From Streptomyces katrae (lineage in GTDB: Bacteria > Actinomycetota > Actinomycetes > Streptomycetales > Streptomycetaceae), in assembly GCF_002028425.1 (NCBI RefSeq), contig NZ_CP020042.1, positions 4,935,560 through 4,999,559 of the forward strand: a DNA stretch of 64,000 bases, read 5' to 3'. Positions 1 through 7,714 of this stretch are shown piece by piece; position 1 is the stretch's first letter; every line of letters starts with the position of its first letter. The notes under the pieces were generated by a model, which searched no databases, was not told the DNA's origin, and saw only the letters and a list, made by a program, of their open reading frames with translations. A program made the translations under genes and the position numbers.

Positions 1-81
1 CTCCGCCATGGCGTCCCATTTGTCGGCGGCTGTGGTCAGCTGGGTCAGGTCGGTCGTCAGCACCTGGTGGTACGTCAGCAC
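1..81 (-). CDS. WXG-like helical protein, N-terminal fragment
   Basis: Only the first 27 codons are in the window; the gene continues past the left edge. It starts with GTG at 81-79, ten bases after the upstream gene's stop, behind a GGGGGAA ribosome site. The visible residues (start VLTYHQVLTTDL, later TTAADKWDAMAE) look like the first helix of the WXG100-like helical domains found at the N-terminus of many Streptomyces hypothetical or type VII-linked proteins. The helix call is by eye. The body of the protein is not visible, so its function is open. Confidence 0.55.
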   Translation of the reverse strand, partial: MLTYHQVLTTDLTQLTTAADKWDAMAE

Positions 82-90
82 CCGTTCCCC

Positions 91-471
91 CTAGAGCTCG
101 TTGAGCTTCGACGGCGGAGCGATCGCCCGGAAGCCGTCACCCGTGGCGATGTCGTTGCGCGCGAAGAGCCCCGAGGCGCCGCGCAGTGAGCTCTTCTCCG
201 AGGCGAGCCGGCCCATCAGTACCTTGACTTGCTGGTCCCAGGTGTCCGCCACCTTTTTCAGACCTGCGGCGGTGTCCCAGCCCGCGAACGTCTTCACCGC
301 CGTGGCGGTGGCCTCGTCCGCGTGTTCGGCGGCCTTCTTGGTGTTCGGCTGCAGCTCGGTCTCGATGGCGTTCGCGGCGTCCGCCTTCTGGGAGGGTGTG
401 GAGGCGAAATCCGCCGAGCCTCCCGGTCCTCCCGGGCGTAACCGGTCCTGGCCGTCCCGTTCCCCTGGCAT
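91..471 (-). CDS. Small alpha-helical hypothetical protein (WXG-like)
   Basis: A 126-aa protein, start ATG at 471 chosen because GGGAGGG lies about 8 bases upstream; an in-frame ATG at 531 would add 20 Arg-rich residues with no good ribosome site. From about residue 25 on it is Ala/Lys-rich and predicted helical, with spaced tryptophans (FAGWDTAAG, VADTWDQQV), as in WXG100-type secretion partners. No signal peptide or membrane segment is seen. It sits 10 bases before a second helical protein, so the two are probably co-transcribed; such pairs commonly act together. I do not recognise a named family. Confidence 0.6.
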   Translation of the reverse strand: MPGERDGQDRLRPGGPGGSADFASTPSQKADAANAIETELQPNTKKAAEHADEATATAVKTFAGWDTAAGLKKVADTWDQQVKVLMGRLASEKSSLRGASGLFARNDIATGDGFRAIAPPSKLNEL

Positions 472-547
472 GTCCCTGCCCTCCCGTGCGGTGGACCGTG
501 ATCGTAGAACGGCGGCGCGTCCGTGATCCATGAGGAACGGGGAAAGA

Positions 548-590
548 AGCCGTCAAGATCCAGGGACAGGGGTCCGGGATCTTGACGGCT
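548..590. terminator. Hairpin terminator
   Basis: Perfect 14-bp inverted repeat, arms 548-561 and 577-590 (AGCCGTCAAGATCC and its complement), loop 15. It lies just past the stop of the small gene at 600-776 on the minus strand and upstream of the next minus-strand gene, so it probably separates the two transcripts. Confidence 0.75.
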
Positions 591-599
591 CGGGGCGGG

Positions 600-776
600 T
601 CAGCTGCCGCCGTGGGCGGGGTGGGGGCCGGATCCTGCGTGCTGTCCGGGCGGGGCGGCGGGGTGTGCGTGTGCGTGGGCGGTCGGCAGGAGCCAGGTGG
701 CGACGAGTGCGGTCAGGAGGGCGGTCCACCACGCGATGCGGCCGCGCGTGGTGAACGGGGCGGGCTGGCGCATCAT
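600..776 (-). CDS. Small His-rich membrane or secreted peptide
   Basis: A 58-codon reading frame from ATG at 776 (a second ATG follows at 773) to TGA at 600, preceded by GGAAGAAG. Residues 14-33 form one hydrophobic helix (IAWWTALLTALVATWLLP), after which the chain becomes His/Pro/Gly-rich (AHAHAHPAAP, then GPHPAHGG). This fits a signal-anchored peptide with a histidine-rich outer tail that could bind a transition metal; that role is inference. GC at third positions is typical of real Streptomyces genes, and the strong hairpin at 548-590 lies directly behind the stop. Confidence 0.55.
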   Translation of the reverse strand: MMRQPAPFTTRGRIAWWTALLTALVATWLLPTAHAHAHPAAPPGQHAGSGPHPAHGGS

Positions 777-864
777 GTCTTCTTCCGAGAGAAGCGGATG
801 ATGCGAAAAGCTAGCGAAATGGGAGGTTTCGGTCGGGCATGTCGGCCCGGGGCGGGGTGTGTCG

Positions 865-1068
865 TCAGCCGTCCGGGTGGAGGAGGTGATCGGCCTTGCC
901 GGCCTTGATGTCCCGGATGAGGGCCGATAGCGCTGCGCGGCTGTCGGTGAGGGGACGGTCTTCTTGTCCGGCTACGGCGATATAGCTGTTCCCGTCGCTG
1001 TCCACGCCGATCCGGTAGCAGTTGTTGCCCTCGGCGCAGTACGGCTCTTCCCAGGCGATGTCCGGCAT
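865..1068 (-). CDS. DUF397-like small protein
   Basis: A 67-aa acidic protein starting ATG at 1068, 12 bases after the XRE gene's stop, with GAGGAG upstream. The layout W-x(n)-C-x3-GNNC-x-RI near the N-terminus, a short beta region (SYIAVAG), then a helix ending IKAGKADHLL resembles DUF397. That family almost always lies directly downstream of an XRE/DUF5753 regulator in Streptomyces. Such pairs (for example those related to BldB/AbaA partners) are thought to act as a regulator with its small partner. The match is by eye and is a divergent one; the two cysteines are conserved in position only loosely. Confidence 0.65.
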   Translation of the reverse strand: MPDIAWEEPYCAEGNNCYRIGVDSDGNSYIAVAGQEDRPLTDSRAALSALIRDIKAGKADHLLHPDG

Positions 1069-1080
1069 AGGCGTGGCTCC

Positions 1081-1932
1081 TCAGAGTTCGCGGGCGATGG
1101 CATGGATGAGGTCCCTGGAGCCTTGAGCATCGAGCGTACGCTCGGCCATCCAGTTCATGTGCGCGTCGTATTTGGCGAGTTGCGCAGGGGCGTGAGTGAA
1201 TTCCGGTCCGTGCGCCGAGTCGAGCTGGACGGTGTCCAACTGGGGGACCGGCCCGTGCGCGTACATCACTGCGTGGCCTGCCCCAGGGAACTCCCCGACT
1301 TCGACGGGGAGTACGTGCAGGGCGATGTGCTCCCGCTCGGACATGGCGCACAGGTGCTCAAGCTGTTCACGCGTCGTGCGGCGCCCGCCGAACTGCATGC
1401 GCAGTGCCAGTTCGTGCACGTACGCCGTGTACTGCACCGGCGCTTCCCGCTCCAGCACCCGCTGACGCTGCATGCGTTGCGTGATCCGGAGTTCGATCTC
1501 GGACGTGGGGAGGGCTGGGATCGCCGAGGCGAACACCGCGCGGGCGTAGCCGCTCAGCTGGAGCAGTCCGGGCAGGTGCACGGTCTGCATGGTCCGCAGG
1601 CGCGTCGCGTGCCATTCGAGTTCGGCAACGTCCAGCAGCCCGTGTGGCAATGTCCCCCGGTACTGTTCCCACCAGCCGCGGGTCCGGTTCCCGGCCATTT
1701 CTGCCAGCGCCTCGACGTAAGCGTCGTCCGGGCACTCGTAGTTGCTGGCCAGTATGCGGACGCGCTCGGGTGACGTCGCTCGGACTCCAGCCTCCATGTT
1801 GGAGACCTTCGTCCGGTCCAGGCCCAGCAGGCCGCCGGCGTAATCGGTCGTCGCGTCCGCAGCCATCCGCATCTTGCGCAGTTCGGCGCCGAGACGCTGC
1901 TGTCGAACGGTGGGCGTCGCTCTGGTTGGCAT
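1081..1932 (-). CDS. XRE-family regulator with DUF5753 domain
   Basis: A 283-aa DNA-binding protein. Residues about 12-65 form a helix-turn-helix (RQQRLGAELRKMR, then GLDRTKVSNMEAG as recognition region). Residues about 95-270 form the DUF5753 domain typical of Streptomyces, with the usual VHLPGLLQLSGYARAVF and FPGAGHAVMYAH segments. It probably works with the DUF397-like protein encoded 12 bases downstream. ATG at 1932 is the first plausible start; the frame is open far upstream but without coding character. The divergent gene at 2182 encodes an ATPase of the anti-sigma type, a common arrangement. A palindrome at 1977-1986 lies in its promoter region. Confidence 0.85.
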   Translation of the reverse strand: MPTRATPTVRQQRLGAELRKMRMAADATTDYAGGLLGLDRTKVSNMEAGVRATSPERVRILASNYECPDDAYVEALAEMAGNRTRGWWEQYRGTLPHGLLDVAELEWHATRLRTMQTVHLPGLLQLSGYARAVFASAIPALPTSEIELRITQRMQRQRVLEREAPVQYTAYVHELALRMQFGGRRTTREQLEHLCAMSEREHIALHVLPVEVGEFPGAGHAVMYAHGPVPQLDTVQLDSAHGPEFTHAPAQLAKYDAHMNWMAERTLDAQGSRDLIHAIAREL

Positions 1933-1973
1933 GCGGGTCAGTCTGCCGCGCACAGACGTGCACGGTCCATTGA

Positions 1974-1989
1974 GGGGGCAATTGCCTCC
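1974..1989. promoter_or_regulatory. Palindrome upstream of XRE gene
   Basis: GGCAATTGCC at 1977-1986 is a perfect 10-bp palindrome, extended imperfectly to about 16 bp. It lies 45 bases upstream of the XRE start in the divergent intergenic region, so it is a candidate operator for that regulator. No experimental link is implied. Confidence 0.35.
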
Positions 1990-2181
1990 AGCTGGTGGCA
2001 CCCGATCCCCCTGCTGCCCTACATTGGGTAGCGCACCGCTCACCCAGGGGAGTCGAAGTGCATCGCCGCAGCATGCCTCGGCCTCGGCGACGGGCCACCT
2101 CCCCATACCGCGTGAGCCATCCGTGCGCGTCGAGCTTCCTACGCCAATTCGCCGTCCATCCAGACGACTTGGGAGCCGAAC

Positions 2182-2679
2182 ATGCTCACCCCCTTCAACG
2201 CGCCCTTCTTCGGCGCCCCCACCGCCTGCCCCGTCGCCCCCGACGGCCCCCCGCAGCCGGCCCCGCCGGACGGGCTTTCGTGCAGCATGACCCTGCCCGC
2301 CTCCGCCCGGTCGGCCGGTATCGCCCGGCAGGCGGTGCGGGCCGCCCTGCACGCCTACGCGCTCGACCCCCTCGCGCCCACCGCCGTCCAGGCCGCCTCC
2401 GAACTCATGGGCTCCGCCTGGCGGATGGACCCGAACGGGGAGCTGTACCTCTCGCTCCGCCACCGTGACGACGCCCTCCGCCTGATCGTCTACGACGGCC
2501 ACCCCACCCACGGCCACCCCCGGCTGGCGGCACTGTGCGAGGCGCGCCGGCGGGCCACCCTCCGCGTCTTCTCCGCGCTCGTCCGGGACCACGGCGGGGA
2601 ATGGGGCGTCGGGCCCTCCCGCGAACCCGGCGGGGGGACCCGTACCTGGGCCACGCTGCCCCTGCGGCCCGGGGAGTAG
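2182..2679 (+). CDS. ATP-binding protein, anti-sigma (RsbW/HATPase) type
   Basis: A 165-aa cytoplasmic protein beginning ATG behind GGGAG. After a Pro/Ala-rich leader of about 35 residues, it carries the short histidine-kinase-like ATPase fold common in Streptomyces: a helix (AGIARQAVRAAL), the N-box region (AVQAASELMGSAW, where the usual ELVTNA is altered), and a strand-rich part ending in EWGVGPSREPGGGTRTWATL, equivalent to the G-box. The N-box lacks the usual Asn, so ATP binding may be weak. Such proteins sit divergently from XRE regulators and are thought to modulate sigma or regulatory factors. Function is by family. Confidence 0.65.
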   Translation: MLTPFNAPFFGAPTACPVAPDGPPQPAPPDGLSCSMTLPASARSAGIARQAVRAALHAYALDPLAPTAVQAASELMGSAWRMDPNGELYLSLRHRDDALRLIVYDGHPTHGHPRLAALCEARRRATLRVFSALVRDHGGEWGVGPSREPGGGTRTWATLPLRPGE

Positions 2680-2681
2680 AA

Positions 2682-2709
2682 CGGCCCCGCCGGGGAGACG
2701 GCGGGGCCG
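2682..2709. terminator. Bidirectional hairpin terminator
   Basis: Perfect 10-bp stem CGGCCCCGCC / GGCGGGGCCG, arms 2682-2691 and 2700-2709, loop 8. It lies between two convergent genes ending at 2679 and 2727. Confidence 0.75.
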
Positions 2710-2726
2710 GGGTGCAGCAGGGGCGG

Positions 2727-3887
2727 TCAGTGTTCGGCGCGCAGGACTCCGAGGAGGCCGTTCTCCTCATCGTTGATCCCCGCCGCGAACCAGACGGCTT
2801 CCCGGCCGCCGGACTCGTCCGTGCCGCGCTTGAGCCCCCACAGGCCGGGGATCGAGATCGGGTGGCCGTCGCGGTCCTTCACGGTCCCCTTGAACTTGCC
2901 CGTGTGCAGGTCGAAGGCGTTGATGCGGCCGTCTCCGAAGTTGCCGACGAGCAGGTCGCCGGCGAACTTCCCGAACCCCTTGGGCGCCACTTCCAGGCCC
3001 CACGGCGAGTTGAGGACGCCCCCGCTCACGAAGCGCTCCAGCAGCTTCCCCTGCTTGCTGAACACGTCGATGAACCCGTGGCCCGCGCCGGGGACGTCGT
3101 CCTCCTTCTCGTCGTCCTGCAAGGCGTACGTGACGAACACCTTGGAGCCGATCTCCTTGACGTTGAACGGCGCGTAGCCGGCGGGAAGGGAGGGGTCCTG
3201 GAACGCCCCGTCGGGCGGGAGGAGGCCGAAGTCCTCGTCGAAGACGTCGATGCGCGCGTCACGGAAGTTGGCGACGAGCAGCCTCGGCTCTCCGTGCTCG
3301 CGGCCGTGGTCGTCCTTCTTCTCGCGGACCAGCTCCAGCCCCTTGAAGATGGCGGTCTCGCTGCCGCTGTCCTCGTGGGCGACTGGGATCGCGTTCGTCG
3401 GGTTCACCTCCGGGTTGTACGCGAACAGGTCGCCGTGCTCCCCCGCGAAGATGAAGCGGGCCGGGCCGCTCTTCCCGGAGTCGCTGAACTCGAAGTCGTC
3501 CCCGTCGTTGCGCACGACCCCGGTGGGCGCGCCGTCCGTGGGGAAGGACACCACGCGGGACAGGATCTTGACGGGCTTCCCCTTCTGGCCGCCCGAGTAC
3601 GTCGTGGCCGAGTCGCTGTGGTTGTCCGAGACCAGGATCTGTCCGGAGCGGTTGGTCACCAGGCCCCACGGGTTGGCCAGGTGCGGATCGGTCGCCTGCG
3701 CCCTGCCCGGGATGTCGGAGACGAGGTCGACCTCCCGGAACCCGCGGTCCTTGCTGGGATGCGGGTCCCCGGGCACGGGCGGTGCGGCGGCGGCGAGGGC
3801 GCCGACGGTGCCGAGGGTCAGCGCGGCCGCCACCAGGCGCGTGCTCAGGGGGCGGGGGCGGCGGCGGGACGAGACGGGCTGGGGCAT
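2727..3887 (-). CDS. Secreted TIGR03118-type propeller protein
   Basis: A 386-aa exported protein. The N-terminus has a twin-arginine-like or Sec signal (RRRPRPLSTRLVAAALTLG, cleavage near AAAAPP). The mature part has the segments of the TIGR03118 family: DLVSDIPGRAQATDPHLANPWGL near the start, VTNRSGQILVSDNHS, LVANFRDARIDVFD, and SPWGLEVAPKGFGKFAGDLLVGNFGDGRINAFD. These are NHL-like repeats that should build a beta-propeller. The biochemical role of the family is unknown. It is monocistronic: a terminator follows, and 268 bases of non-coding DNA lie upstream. Confidence 0.8.
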   Translation of the reverse strand: MPQPVSSRRRPRPLSTRLVAAALTLGTVGALAAAAPPVPGDPHPSKDRGFREVDLVSDIPGRAQATDPHLANPWGLVTNRSGQILVSDNHSDSATTYSGGQKGKPVKILSRVVSFPTDGAPTGVVRNDGDDFEFSDSGKSGPARFIFAGEHGDLFAYNPEVNPTNAIPVAHEDSGSETAIFKGLELVREKKDDHGREHGEPRLLVANFRDARIDVFDEDFGLLPPDGAFQDPSLPAGYAPFNVKEIGSKVFVTYALQDDEKEDDVPGAGHGFIDVFSKQGKLLERFVSGGVLNSPWGLEVAPKGFGKFAGDLLVGNFGDGRINAFDLHTGKFKGTVKDRDGHPISIPGLWGLKRGTDESGGREAVWFAAGINDEENGLLGVLRAEH

Positions 3888-4057
3888 GCGGATGCTCCAC
3901 TTCCAGCGGGGACGAACCGGTCGCAGACATCACAGTGGGAGGGCGCGCGGGCGTCCCGCCCGACACGCGAAGCCCGGTGCGCTCCCCTCGAATGGGCTGC
4001 GCCCAACCAGCCGATGGCAGGGTGCGGTGCACGGCATCGCAGTACCGGCTCCGCGCC

Positions 4058-4084
4058 GACGACGACGCCCACGGCGTCGTCGTC
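4058..4084. repeat. 12-bp perfect hairpin in intergenic region
   Basis: Arms 4058-4069 and 4073-4084 are perfect complements (GACGACGACGCC / GGCGTCGTCGTC) around a 3-base loop. It lies in the 268-bp gap between the TIGR03118 gene and the glyoxalase gene, both on the minus strand. It may be a second termination site behind the glyoxalase gene; nothing else is recognisable in this gap. Confidence 0.5.
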
Positions 4085-4125
4085 TACCCCAGGTCTACCC
4101 GCCCGCCATCGCCGACGCGGCCCTT

Positions 4126-4153
4126 CGCCCCGGGGGAGGGCCGCCCCGGGGCG
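4126..4153 (-). terminator. Terminator behind glyoxalase gene
   Basis: Perfect 10-bp stem CGCCCCGGGG / CCCCGGGGCG, arms 4126-4135 and 4144-4153, loop 8, starting 3 bases beyond the stop codon at 4156. Confidence 0.7.
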
Positions 4154-4155
4154 GG

Positions 4156-4569
4156 TCAGGCCTTGCGGGGCTGGTTGAAGCGCAGCATGTTCCCCGCCGG
4201 GTCGCGGAAGGCGCAGTCGCGGACCCCGTACGGCTGGTCCATCGGCTCCTGGAGGACGTCGGCGCCCGCCGCGCGGATCCGCTCGAAGGTGGCGTCGACG
4301 TCGTCGGTGGTGAAGATGACCCCGCGCAGCATGCCCTTGGCCATCAGCTCCGCGACGGCCTGGCGGTCGGCGGGGGTGGCGTTCGGGTCGGCGAGCGGAG
4401 GCTCCAGGACGATCTCCACGTCCTGCGAGGGCGAGCCGACGGTCACCCAGCGCATGTTCTCGTACCCGACGTCGTTGCGGACCTCCAGGCCCAGGACGTC
4501 CCGGTAGAAGGGGATGGCCTTGTCGTGGTCGTCGACGGCGATGAAGCACTGCGAAAGCTTGATTCCCAT
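4156..4569 (-). CDS. Glyoxalase/VOC superfamily protein
   Basis: A 137-aa protein of the vicinal-oxygen-chelate fold: two beta-alpha-beta-beta-beta halves, opening KLSQCFIAVDDHDKAIPFYRDVLG and closing GVRDCAFRDPAGNMLRFNQP. The last part carries the usual metal-region Phe-x-Asp-Pro-x-Gly-Asn. The metal-binding His/Glu positions of true glyoxalase I are not all present, so it may be a resistance- or dioxygenase-like member with no assigned substrate. The start ATG at 4569 has no ribosome site but is preceded by TAGGGT seven bases away, so it is probably leaderless. An AraC gene ends 10 bases upstream on the same strand. Confidence 0.85.
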   Translation of the reverse strand: MGIKLSQCFIAVDDHDKAIPFYRDVLGLEVRNDVGYENMRWVTVGSPSQDVEIVLEPPLADPNATPADRQAVAELMAKGMLRGVIFTTDDVDATFERIRAAGADVLQEPMDQPYGVRDCAFRDPAGNMLRFNQPRKA

Positions 4570-4576
4570 GGCTTCG

Positions 4577-4582
4577 ACCCTA
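4577..4582 (-). promoter_or_regulatory. -10 box for leaderless glyoxalase transcript
   Basis: TAGGGT on the minus strand, seven bases before the ATG at 4569. Streptomyces leaderless genes typically show TAnnnT 6-7 bases before the start codon and no Shine-Dalgarno site, as here. Confidence 0.6.
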
Positions 4583-5011
4583 CGGGCGGCCGTCCGGTTT
4601 GGCTTCTCCGTTCCTGACCGGCCGGGTGTGGATCTTGGCGATGCAGGCGGGGATGGCGGCGCCCGCGCCGTGGTCGCGGGCCCGGTAGGCGCTCGGGCTC
4701 TCGCCGACCAGCTCGGTGAAACGGGAGCTGAACGAGCCCAGCGACGTACAGCCGACCTCGAAGCAGACCTCCGTCACCGACAGGTCGCCGCGCCGCAGCA
4801 GGGCCTTGGCCCGTTCGATGCGGCGGGTCATGAGGTAGCCGTAGGGGGTCTCGCCGTAGGCGGCGCGGAAGCTGCGCTGGAAGTGGCCGACCGACATCAG
4901 GGCGATGCGCGCCAGGGCGGGGACGTCCAGCGGCTCTGCGTAGTCGCGGTCCATCGCGTCACGGGCCCGGCGGAGCCGGACGAGGTCCTCCAGGTTCATG
5001 GCCCCCACCAT
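4580..5011 (-). CDS. AraC-family transcriptional regulator
   Basis: A 143-aa regulator made almost only of the AraC DNA-binding domain (residues 6-110). It has two helix-turn-helices, the first around VPALARIALMSVGHFQRSF and the second around SVTEVCFEVGCTSLGSFSSRF, ending with the family signature ...FTELVGESPSAYR. No ligand-binding domain is present, so it belongs to the short SoxS/MarA-like type. It lies just upstream of the glyoxalase/VOC gene on the same strand, a pairing often seen and suggesting it controls that gene. The start could also be the internal ATG at 4999. Confidence 0.85.
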   Translation of the reverse strand: MVGAMNLEDLVRLRRARDAMDRDYAEPLDVPALARIALMSVGHFQRSFRAAYGETPYGYLMTRRIERAKALLRRGDLSVTEVCFEVGCTSLGSFSSRFTELVGESPSAYRARDHGAGAAIPACIAKIHTRPVRNGEAKPDGRP

Positions 5012-5054
5012 CTCACAGGGCGAAATCGGCCTGCCCGAGCCGATCTTGGGCGCC

Positions 5055-5060
5055 TAGGCT
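5055..5060 (+). promoter_or_regulatory. -10 box for leaderless monooxygenase transcript
   Basis: TAGGCT seven bases before the ATG at 5068, with no ribosome site between them, fits leaderless initiation. Confidence 0.55.
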
Positions 5061-5067
5061 GCGCCGC

Positions 5068-5370
5068 ATGCCGCAGCCCGTGAAACTCCTCGTCCTGATC
5101 ACCACCCTCCCCGGCCGCGGCCGGGAGCAGCGGGAGGCGTACGAGCGCCTCGCGCCGCTGGTCCGGGCGGAGGAGGGGTGCCTGCGGTACGACCTCCACG
5201 GGGTGGCGGACGACCCGGACCGCTTCGTCCTGATCGAGGAGTGGACCTCGAAGGCCGCCCTGGCCGCCCACGACGCCACCCCCCACATGATCGAGGCCGA
5301 CGCCGCCGCCCCCGCCTTCCGCGCGGGCCCGGCCCAGCTCCTGGAACTGACCACAGCCCTGCCGGCCTGA
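5068..5370 (+). CDS. Antibiotic-biosynthesis-type monooxygenase (ABM) domain protein
   Basis: A 100-aa single ABM/ferredoxin-like domain. The fold markers are a first strand (KLLVLITTLPGRG), the EGCLRYDLHGVADDPDRFVLIEEW core, and the helix TPHMIEADAAAPAF with the family's His. Members are cofactor-free quinol monooxygenases (YgiN-like) or heme-degrading enzymes; the substrate cannot be told from sequence. It is transcribed divergently from the AraC gene and probably starts leaderless at ATG 5068. Confidence 0.8.
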   Translation: MPQPVKLLVLITTLPGRGREQREAYERLAPLVRAEEGCLRYDLHGVADDPDRFVLIEEWTSKAALAAHDATPHMIEADAAAPAFRAGPAQLLELTTALPA

Positions 5371-5498
5371 ATCCGCCCGACTGCCGGCCCGTTCGAGGGT
5401 TCGGCGGCGATCTCGATGCATATGATCAACGCCATCCGGCGAGACGCCGTGCGCGCGGTGCGCACGGTGCGCGCGCGGACCGGGGCGGAGGGCTGACG

Positions 5499-5966
5499 GT
5501 GGGGCGGCTGTGGGACAGGTTCACGGGCACCAAGCACCCCGCTGACGGGGTCAGGGCCGTGCCCGCCGCCGAGCTCCGGGAGGCCCTGTTCGCGTCGCGG
5601 GGACCGGACGCCCCGTTCCGTCTCCGTCAGGGCTTTCCCAAGGAGAGGGCCGACGTGGTGGCGGAACACCGGATCCCGGAACTGGAGCTCACCGTCAAGG
5701 TGCGGATGCGGCTGCTTCCGGCGCGCCGTGAGGTCGAAGTGATCACGGAGCAGTGGGGCAGGGTGTCGTACGAGGGCGGGAGCAAGCAGTACGCCCGCGG
5801 GGCAGGCCGCACGGTCGCCCGGCGGTGGCAGTTCAAGAAGGGACCCGACGGGCGGCGGCGCCTGGTCGAGTCCTTCCGCTACGACTCGCGCGACATGACG
5901 GGCCCCCTGCAGCGGACGGTCCTCGAAGCGGGCTGGGTCTGGCGGGAAGTGTTCTTCGGCAGCTGA
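5499..5966 (+). CDS. Hypothetical protein, LURP-one-like shape
   Basis: A 155-aa protein starting with GTG at 5499 behind GGAGGG. It is rich in charged beta-strand segments (LTVKVRMRLLPARREVEVITEQWGRV, RRWQFKKGPDGRRRLVESFRY) with no signal peptide or membrane segment. I do not recognise a family with confidence; the strand pattern recalls LURP-one/tubby-like proteins but key residues cannot be checked by eye. Codon use is normal for the region. The ~130 bases before it contain GC-alternating repeats (GTGCGCGCG) and no other gene. Confidence 0.65.
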   Translation: MGRLWDRFTGTKHPADGVRAVPAAELREALFASRGPDAPFRLRQGFPKERADVVAEHRIPELELTVKVRMRLLPARREVEVITEQWGRVSYEGGSKQYARGAGRTVARRWQFKKGPDGRRRLVESFRYDSRDMTGPLQRTVLEAGWVWREVFFGS

Positions 5967-6075
5967 GGCGGCGTACCCCGCACCCACATGGGGGTCGTGT
6001 CTGTTCTGCCCCCTCCTGCCCCGGTTCGGTAGCGTGGCACGGCGTACGCGCCCGACGATCAGGAGGGGCACGCCG

Positions 6076-7701
6076 GTGCCGGGTTCCAAGCGGAGGACAC
6101 GGGCGGTGGTGCGCGGTGCCGAGGCCCTGGACGCGCGGCTGCCGCTGGGTGAGATCGCCAAGGGGGCGGTGCGGAAGGTCTTCCCCGACCACTGGTCGTT
6201 CCTGCTCGGCGAGCTCGCCCTCTACAGCTTCGTCGTCCTGCTGCTGACCGGGGTGTACCTGTCCTTCTTCTTCGACCCCTCCATGCGCGAGAGCGTCTAC
6301 CACGGCGCGTACGGGCCGCTGCGCGGCGTGCGGATGTCGCAGGCCTACCTCTCCACCCTCCGCATCAGCTTCGACGTCCGCGGCGGGCTGCTGATCCGGC
6401 AGGTCCACCACTGGGCGGCGATCGTCTTCCTCGCCGCCATCGGCGCCCACCTGCTGCGCGTCTTCCTCACCGGGGCCTTCCGCCGCCCCCGCGAGCTCAA
6501 CTGGACGATCGGCGTCACCCTGTTCGCTCTGTCCACGCTGGAGGGCTTCGCCGGCTACTCCCTCCCCGACGACCTGCTGTCCGGTACCGGGCTGCGCATC
6601 GCGCAGGGCATCGTGATGTCGGTGCCGGTCGTCGGCACCTACCTGGCCTTCTTCGCCTTCGGCGGCGAGTTCCCGGGCCTCGACATCGTCCCCCGGCTCT
6701 ACCCCGTGCACATCCTGCTGGTGCCCGGCCTGCTGCTGGGCCTGATCACCGTGCACCTGCTGCTGGTCGTCCACCTCAAGCACACCCACTGGCCCGGACC
6801 CGGCCGTACCGGCCGCAACGTCGTCGGCCTGCCCTTCTTCCCGCAGTACCTGGCCAAGTCGGGCGGGCTGTTCCTGCTCGTCTTCGGCCTCCTCGCCGGC
6901 CTCGCCGCGGTCGCGCAGGTCAACCCCATCTGGATGTACGGGCCCTACCGCCCCGACCTGGTCTCCACCGGCTCCCAGCCCGACTGGTACATCGGCTTCC
7001 TGGAGGGCTCCCTGCGGCTGATGCCCGGGACCGAGACCCGGCTGTGGGGGCACACGGTGGTGTGGAACCCGTTCGTGGCGGCCGTCCTGCTGCCCGGCGC
7101 GTTCTTCACCGTGCTGTACGCCTATCCCTTCTTCGAGCGCTGGATCACGGGCGACACCGGGGAGCGGCACCTGTGCGACCGGCCCCGTGACCGGCCCGTC
7201 CGCACGGGGCTGGGCGCGGCGGCCCTCGCCTGGTACGCCGTGCTCCTGCTGGCCGGGGCCCAGGACGTCCTCGCGTTCATCTTCGCCGTGCCCCTGCCGG
7301 AGCTGACCTGGACCCTGCGCGCCGCGTTCTTCGTGGTGCCGGCGGTGGTCTTCTGGCTCACCCGGCGGCTGTGCCTGGCCCTCCAGGACCAGGAGCGGGA
7401 GCTGCTGACCGGGGGCGAGGAAACGGGCCTGGTGCGCCAGGGCGTCGAGGGCGGCTTCCATCCCGAGTCCCGGGCCCTGCCGGCCGACGAGCGGTACGTG
7501 ATGCTGGTCGGGGAGCAGCCCCGGCCGCTGCAGGACGACCACGACCCGACCCGCCCCCTGCCGCAGCGGGCGCTGAAGCGGGTCCGGGCGGCCGTCAGCT
7601 CCTGGTACTACCGCGACCGCGTCCCGTACCCGCTGACCCCCGAGCAGCACGCGGAGATCGCCGAGGTCACGGCCGGCCCGGACCGGCCGTCCGGGCGGTA
7701 G
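6076..7701 (+). CDS. qcrB: Cytochrome bc1 complex cytochrome b subunit (second, isolated copy)
   Basis: A 541-aa membrane protein, GTG start at 6076 chosen for AGGAGGGG eight bases upstream. It has the actinobacterial QcrB layout: first helix ALYSFVVLLLTGVYLSFFF, heme-ligand histidines in RQVHHWAAIVFLAAIGAHLL and in YPVHILLVPGLLLGLITVHLLLVVH (two pairs, four helices apart), and the quinol-site PDWY (equivalent of PEWY) in GSQPDWYIGFLEG. A cytoplasmic tail of about 90 residues follows. It would oxidise menaquinol in the bc1-aa3 supercomplex. Unlike the main operon, no qcrC, qcrA or ctaC/E lies beside it; the neighbours are converging ctaD- and ctaF-like genes. Probably a paralogue used under special oxygen conditions. 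Confidence 0.88.
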   Translation: MPGSKRRTRAVVRGAEALDARLPLGEIAKGAVRKVFPDHWSFLLGELALYSFVVLLLTGVYLSFFFDPSMRESVYHGAYGPLRGVRMSQAYLSTLRISFDVRGGLLIRQVHHWAAIVFLAAIGAHLLRVFLTGAFRRPRELNWTIGVTLFALSTLEGFAGYSLPDDLLSGTGLRIAQGIVMSVPVVGTYLAFFAFGGEFPGLDIVPRLYPVHILLVPGLLLGLITVHLLLVVHLKHTHWPGPGRTGRNVVGLPFFPQYLAKSGGLFLLVFGLLAGLAAVAQVNPIWMYGPYRPDLVSTGSQPDWYIGFLEGSLRLMPGTETRLWGHTVVWNPFVAAVLLPGAFFTVLYAYPFFERWITGDTGERHLCDRPRDRPVRTGLGAAALAWYAVLLLAGAQDVLAFIFAVPLPELTWTLRAAFFVVPAVVFWLTRRLCLALQDQERELLTGGEETGLVRQGVEGGFHPESRALPADERYVMLVGEQPRPLQDDHDPTRPLPQRALKRVRAAVSSWYYRDRVPYPLTPEQHAEIAEVTAGPDRPSGR

Positions 7702-7714
7702 ACGCGGCCGGGCC

